A DNA stretch of 64,000 nucleotides, from contig CM055607.1 in assembly GCA_029379385.1 (NCBI GenBank), forward strand, positions 11,904,001 through 11,968,000, written 5' to 3'. Origin of the DNA: Quillaja saponaria. Taxonomy: Eukaryota > Streptophyta > Magnoliopsida > Fabales > Quillajaceae. The notes under the pieces were generated by a model. It did not search any database, was not told the origin of the DNA, and saw only the letters and a list, made by a program, of their open reading frames with translations. This document shows positions 60,685 to 64,000 of the stretch, piece after piece. The stretch's first letter is position 1; the number at the start of each line of letters is the position of its first letter. The translations under genes were made by a program, and so were the position numbers.

Positions 60685-60873
60685 GGTATGACCAATCAGT
60701 ACGAAATAGGAAATGGGTGTTTGTTTAATTTAGGAATGAGAATGAAAGTAAGTGTTGAGAACTGAGAATTGCAGTATGTTTGAGGAGACTGAGAGTGTTA
60801 ATGTTTGTTTGTGTTTATGGGGGGAAATGTGAGTGAACTACTTTTGCTTATGCTTTAGGATAGGAGAAGGGAA

Positions 60874-60884
60874 TATTATATAAT
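60874..60884 (-). promoter_or_regulatory. TATA-like box of the CBF gene
   Basis: ATTATATAAT about 190 bp upstream of the CBF start codon, giving a leader of about 150-160 nt. Confidence 0.5.
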
Positions 60885-61128
60885 TTGTGGGTTTGGGTTT
60901 CAAAGAAAACTGAAAAAACGCGAACACGGTTGTGTGATAAATGGAGACAGATAAGCTAGGCTTGGGTCGGATGCTAGCTTAAAGATGATAGTGATGGTAA
61001 TGGTAATATAAATGATATCCTGCCACGGTTTTAACATGCTACGAACTTGAATTGTAGTGGGGAAAGGGCTCTGCAACAGCTGGGATTGTGATTAGTGACG
61101 AGTGACTTGTCATGAACTATTTGACTGA

Positions 61129-61134
61129 CACATG
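61129..61134 (-). promoter_or_regulatory. E-box upstream of CBF
   Basis: CACATG (CANNTG), about 445 bp upstream of the CBF start. ICE1-type bHLH factors are known to bind such boxes in CBF promoters. Function here is inferred. Confidence 0.3.
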
Positions 61135-61283
61135 TCACCATTGACTACTTCAACAATCTTATATATAATAAATCTTGGAAGCTGTAGGTGGTGACGTGGA
61201 GTGTGTTTTATTTGCAGTTGAAGACATTTTGTCAGAGTCCCAAATCTCAATTGTGTGATGTAACGGGGCAGACTCCTTTGTAT

Positions 61284-61325
61284 GAGGATTGAGGATTGAG
61301 GATTGAGGATTGAGGATTGAGGATT
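61284..61325 (+). repeat. Six tandem GAGGATT heptamers in the CBF upstream region
   Basis: Six uninterrupted copies of the 7-mer, about 600-640 bp upstream of the CBF start codon. It is a minisatellite-like array likely to vary in copy number between alleles. Confidence 0.95.
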
Positions 61326-61502
61326 GAAAAGAAGAACCTTTACTTTCTAATTTCAGTCTTTGGCAAAATTAAGATAAGAGAGCCCCCACCAAAGGCGAGC
61401 GTGTGTGACTTGCCATTTTGCAAACTGATACGACGACAACAGCACAGTTTCCAAGCACACGGTTGACAGTTAATAACTGCCCTTTAGTGCTGGACTGTAT
61501 TG

Positions 61503-61508
61503 ACGCGG
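61503..61508 (-). promoter_or_regulatory. CCGCGT motif (possible CAMTA site) upstream of CBF
   Basis: ACGCGG on the plus strand, i.e. CCGCGT toward the gene, matching the CAMTA vCGCGb core known as conserved motif 2 of Arabidopsis CBF2. It is about 820 bp upstream, further than in Arabidopsis, so the role is speculative. Confidence 0.3.
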
Positions 61509-62002
61509 AAACGAGTGGACCAGGTGCACAATTTTAGAAACTTTCACAGTGAAGCTTCTTCCCATATTTGGTTAATTTCGTTCAACTCTGCAAACACTGA
61601 TTTTCCTGGTATCCAAACACTCAATTAGGGGTGCATGGTTACTTGGTGGAAAAAAAGTTACAGATCACTGTCTGTCAATAGTGGTGACCACGTACCTTTG
61701 ATATTTTTAATAGTAGAAGATGCCATATTGGTCCCCTCCTATAAGTTTTAGATTTTTGTTTGACTTGGAGAGTCCAAGGACTCAAGTTAAATGCTGTAGG
61801 GCAGTGAGTTTTAATTATGACTCAGTCACCGATTGAGATATTTAATTACTTAAACTTGACTTCTTTGATTTCAATTAATTTTTTATCTTTTCTTATTTGA
61901 ATTTAGCTCGTACACCCTCCAGAATTTCTAGATCTTTAGTGTTTGCAGGTTGGTTTCAAGGAGGGAGGGATTAATGGAATTCAATGGCATGAGAGGGAAT
62001 TA

Positions 62003-62026
62003 GGGGGGGGGGGGGGGGGGGGGGGG
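62003..62026 (+). repeat. G24 homopolymer
   Basis: Twenty-four G followed by CGGGG. The Gly-rich frame across it (61943-62212) is an artefact of the run. Confidence 0.85.
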
Positions 62027-63270
62027 CGGGGTGAGAGTGAAATGGTAAGAAAGGATGTCAACTGTGTGATTGAAGTGTTTGTTATATTCTTTATAATTTA
62101 TTTCACATTTCAATATTTGACTATGCTTATTAAGCTGACTAAGGTGGATCAATTTGGCAAAATAATGTTATATCAAATATTAGATTCATTGATTTCTTTT
62201 TGGATAAATTAAATAGTATATATATACTTCCAATATCGTCATCCATGACCAATTAGTAGTTGCCCACAATATATAGCTTTATTATTATTATATAAATTTT
62301 AAAGTAGTATATATATATATTTTTGGTTTCCAGAAGTAGTATATTTTAAAGATATACAATGGTACTCATAATATATTATGAATCCTACCTCTATTATACT
62401 ATCTTTTTTGTAAAAATAAAATACAATAAAAATAGAGAGAAATTAGATTTTGGGCTTCTACCCTTTTACCACCAAAAAAAAATTAAAATTAAAATGCAAA
62501 AACTATTTTAATTCCATGCCTCAAATTAAACAGTACTCTTCAACTGTGTTCCTCCAGTTGTTGCTATCACAAATTAATTCAACTGCCCGATTCGACCCTG
62601 CATCTTTTTATGTATCTTTATTGGATGGCTAAGCTTCTGAGTTCTGAATCATCATCTCCAACACAATAATGGAAATCTTTCTTTCTTTTTTAATTTCAAT
62701 GAGTCATCATCTTTTGCATAATAATGGTCTCTAATCAATATCCTCTTTAAAACTAGATTTGAGATCCTAATTCCTACAGTCTTTTTTGGATTATGAAAGA
62801 TTAATTAAGAACAATCTTTCATCTTTGAAGCTAATTAATTAACTCTTTCCAAGAGAAGATAGTAATTTTGAAATGGCGCATTTAATTGATAACTCATGCA
62901 TGGTAATTGCAAGTTGCAACTACTATATATATATATATATATATATAAAGAAAGACATTCTAATGGGTGGACATTGATCTCCCACAGACGCAGGGCCACA
63001 ACCTTGGGCACAAACTTCGACTATATATTGTCTATGAAGTTTTTGAGTGTTTGGTGCTACATCAAAGATACTATGATTTATGAAAGGGAAAACCACTTAA
63101 AAAGCAGGTTCAATTATACAAAGCAGCCCAACACTTATAATTAAGTAGCAGATATAGCAAATTAGCAAAAACCCAAATACAAAGATATTAGCACACGAGT
63201 TAATTACAGATAGAGCGACTGATTATAGGTATTCATCATTATTATTATTATTCTCTTTCCTTTTCTTAAC
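62027..63270. other. Intergenic DNA between CBF and ERF025-like genes
   Basis: AT-rich, with a (TA)n microsatellite at about 62925-62947 and an ATT triplet run at about 63238-63251. The end near 63270 should hold the ERF025-like 3' untranslated region. No gene is seen. Confidence 0.5.
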
Positions 63271-63924
63271 TCATGTGTAACTCCAAAGGGAATCAGGATC
63301 CGAGTTCCCCGGCGGCGATTCATCCGAAGATTCCGACATTATCCTCGGCGGACTTACTAGCATTCCCTCTGCCATATCTACCAGCAAATTCGGCATATTC
63401 AATAGCTCGTCCTCATCCATAAATTCCTCACTCACCGATACCGGTTCACTACTTGACCCTCCCACATTTTCACCCTGAAACGGTTCTGGGTTTTGTCCCT
63501 CTGGCTTCACTAGCTTAGCCTCAGCCGCCCTAGCCGCTGCTGCCTGTATATCGCTTGCTGACGTGGATGCCGGTATTGGGTATGAGAAAATTGAATCGGG
63601 GAAGTTGAGTTCGGTGTCCGGGCCTTTCAATGCAAGAGCCGCCACGTCATAAGCGGCAGCCGCCATCTCCTGCGTGGGGTAAGTCCCTAGCCAAATGCGG
63701 GTGGTTTTACGTGGCTCACGAATCTCCGACACCCACTTCCCGCTCCGGCACCGGGTTCCTCGATAATTGGTATGTCTCCGGGCATTGGGTTGACTCGATG
63801 ACCCGACTGGAGATTGCGCGGGTCCAGTTGATGAATGTGCTAGTACTGGGACTGTAGGGGAAGAGACTTGTATGGTGAGAGGTGGGTTTTTAGGCTCATT
63901 AGTATCAGGGGTATTTTTGTCCAT
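63271..63924 (-). CDS. ERF025: ERF025-type AP2/ERF (DREB-clade) transcription factor
   Basis: A single exon of 217 residues from the ATG at 63924 ([20 protein letters not shown]). The in-frame ATG at 63984 would add 20 hydrophobic residues ([14 protein letters not shown]) not expected on a nuclear factor, so it is rejected. The AP2 domain contains [29 protein letters not shown] and [12 protein letters not shown]. An SYPIPAS block follows the domain. The C-terminus holds [20 protein letters not shown] and ends DPDSLWSYT. The [16 protein letters not shown] pattern marks the ERF024-027 group rather than CBF proper: there is no PKK-AGRxKF or DSAWR signature. Presumed nuclear DRE-type regulator with no firmly known targets. 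It is next to CBF in the same orientation, as in several eudicots. The upstream region runs off the window. Confidence 0.93.
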   Translation of the reverse strand: MDKNTPDTNEPKNPPLTIQVSSPTVPVLAHSSTGPAQSPVGSSSQPNARRHTNYRGTRCRSGKWVSEIREPRKTTRIWLGTYPTQEMAAAAYDVAALALKGPDTELNFPDSIFSYPIPASTSASDIQAAAARAAEAKLVKPEGQNPEPFQGENVGGSSSEPVSVSEEFMDEDELLNMPNLLVDMAEGMLVSPPRIMSESSDESPPGNSDPDSLWSYT

Positions 63925-64000
63925 ATAGTATGGGCACCCAAAAAATAAAATAAAATAAAATTTTAAATGAAATAAGGCACACAATGATATGAGCTAGCTT

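Noticed and set aside
61943..62212. Gly-rich 89-residue frame
   Set aside because: The glycines come from the G24 run, and the rest is low-complexity.
63925..63984. Upstream ATG start for the ERF025-like protein
   Set aside because: The added residues are strongly hydrophobic and unlike any AP2/ERF N-terminus, so they are probably untranslated leader.
1..64000. CRISPR arrays, operons or other prokaryotic systems
   Set aside because: Introns, plant gene families and plant transposons identify nuclear plant DNA. The tandem repeats lack repeat-spacer structure.

Overview
This is plant nuclear DNA from a core eudicot, probably a woody species. It is AT-rich, has intron-containing genes with GT-AG junctions, and carries abundant class I and class II transposons. 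I see no bacterial or organellar signature and cannot name the species. All exon coordinates were read by eye from splice signals, frame continuity and family knowledge.

Genes, left to right: a small secreted LysM protein (minus, 5869-6204); a CCCH/WD40 protein of the ZFWD family (minus, 9 exons, 9998-14835); a broken Mpv17/PMP22-type gene (minus, 19354-20085); a broken cold-shock-domain gene split by a retrotransposon (minus, halves at 28375-28525 and 34440-34507); a PEPKR1-type Ser/Thr kinase (plus, 4 coding exons, 36690-39156); a conserved, probably plastid-targeted protein of unknown function (plus, 2 exons, 41039-41968); the half-size ABC transporter ABCB28/NAP8 (minus, 16 exons, 42851-51019); a PER1/PGAP3 GPI-lipid-remodelling protein (plus, 5 exons, 55177-58885); a CBF/DREB1 factor (minus, 60001-60684); and an ERF025-type AP2/ERF factor (minus, 63271-63924). 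From memory of Arabidopsis locus numbering, LysM-ZFWD-ABCB28-CBF, ZFWD-CBF-ERF025 and PER1-unknown-LysM recur as neighbours on chromosome 4 and on two chromosome 5 segments. The window therefore looks like a less fractionated version of one ancestral block. This is an inference to be checked.

Mobile elements fill most of the space between genes. They are: a 5.6 kb hAT element with a perfect 8-bp target duplication (20676-26270); a decayed 5.9 kb Ty3/Gypsy chromovirus (28526-34439) that interrupts the cold-shock gene and itself carries a 0.5 kb hAT-type MITE (33537-34032); a complete 882-bp TRIM in an ABCB28 intron (45992-46873); a 1.13 kb Mutator-like element (51455-52584) and a 1.7 kb fold-back element with nested hairpins (53045-54755), both between the divergent ABCB28 and PER1 genes; and two smaller MITEs (963-1197 and 17628-18540).

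Two otherwise intact genes, ZFWD and ABCB28, each carry exactly one surplus nucleotide relative to an open frame. This is either assembly error or real allelic damage. I did not find a convincing new biological system. The most informative signals are the TE-into-gene insertions with readable target duplications, the hairpin-rich fold-back element near the PER1 promoter, a GC-AG intron in ABCB28, and the cold-regulator pair with a heptamer repeat upstream of CBF.
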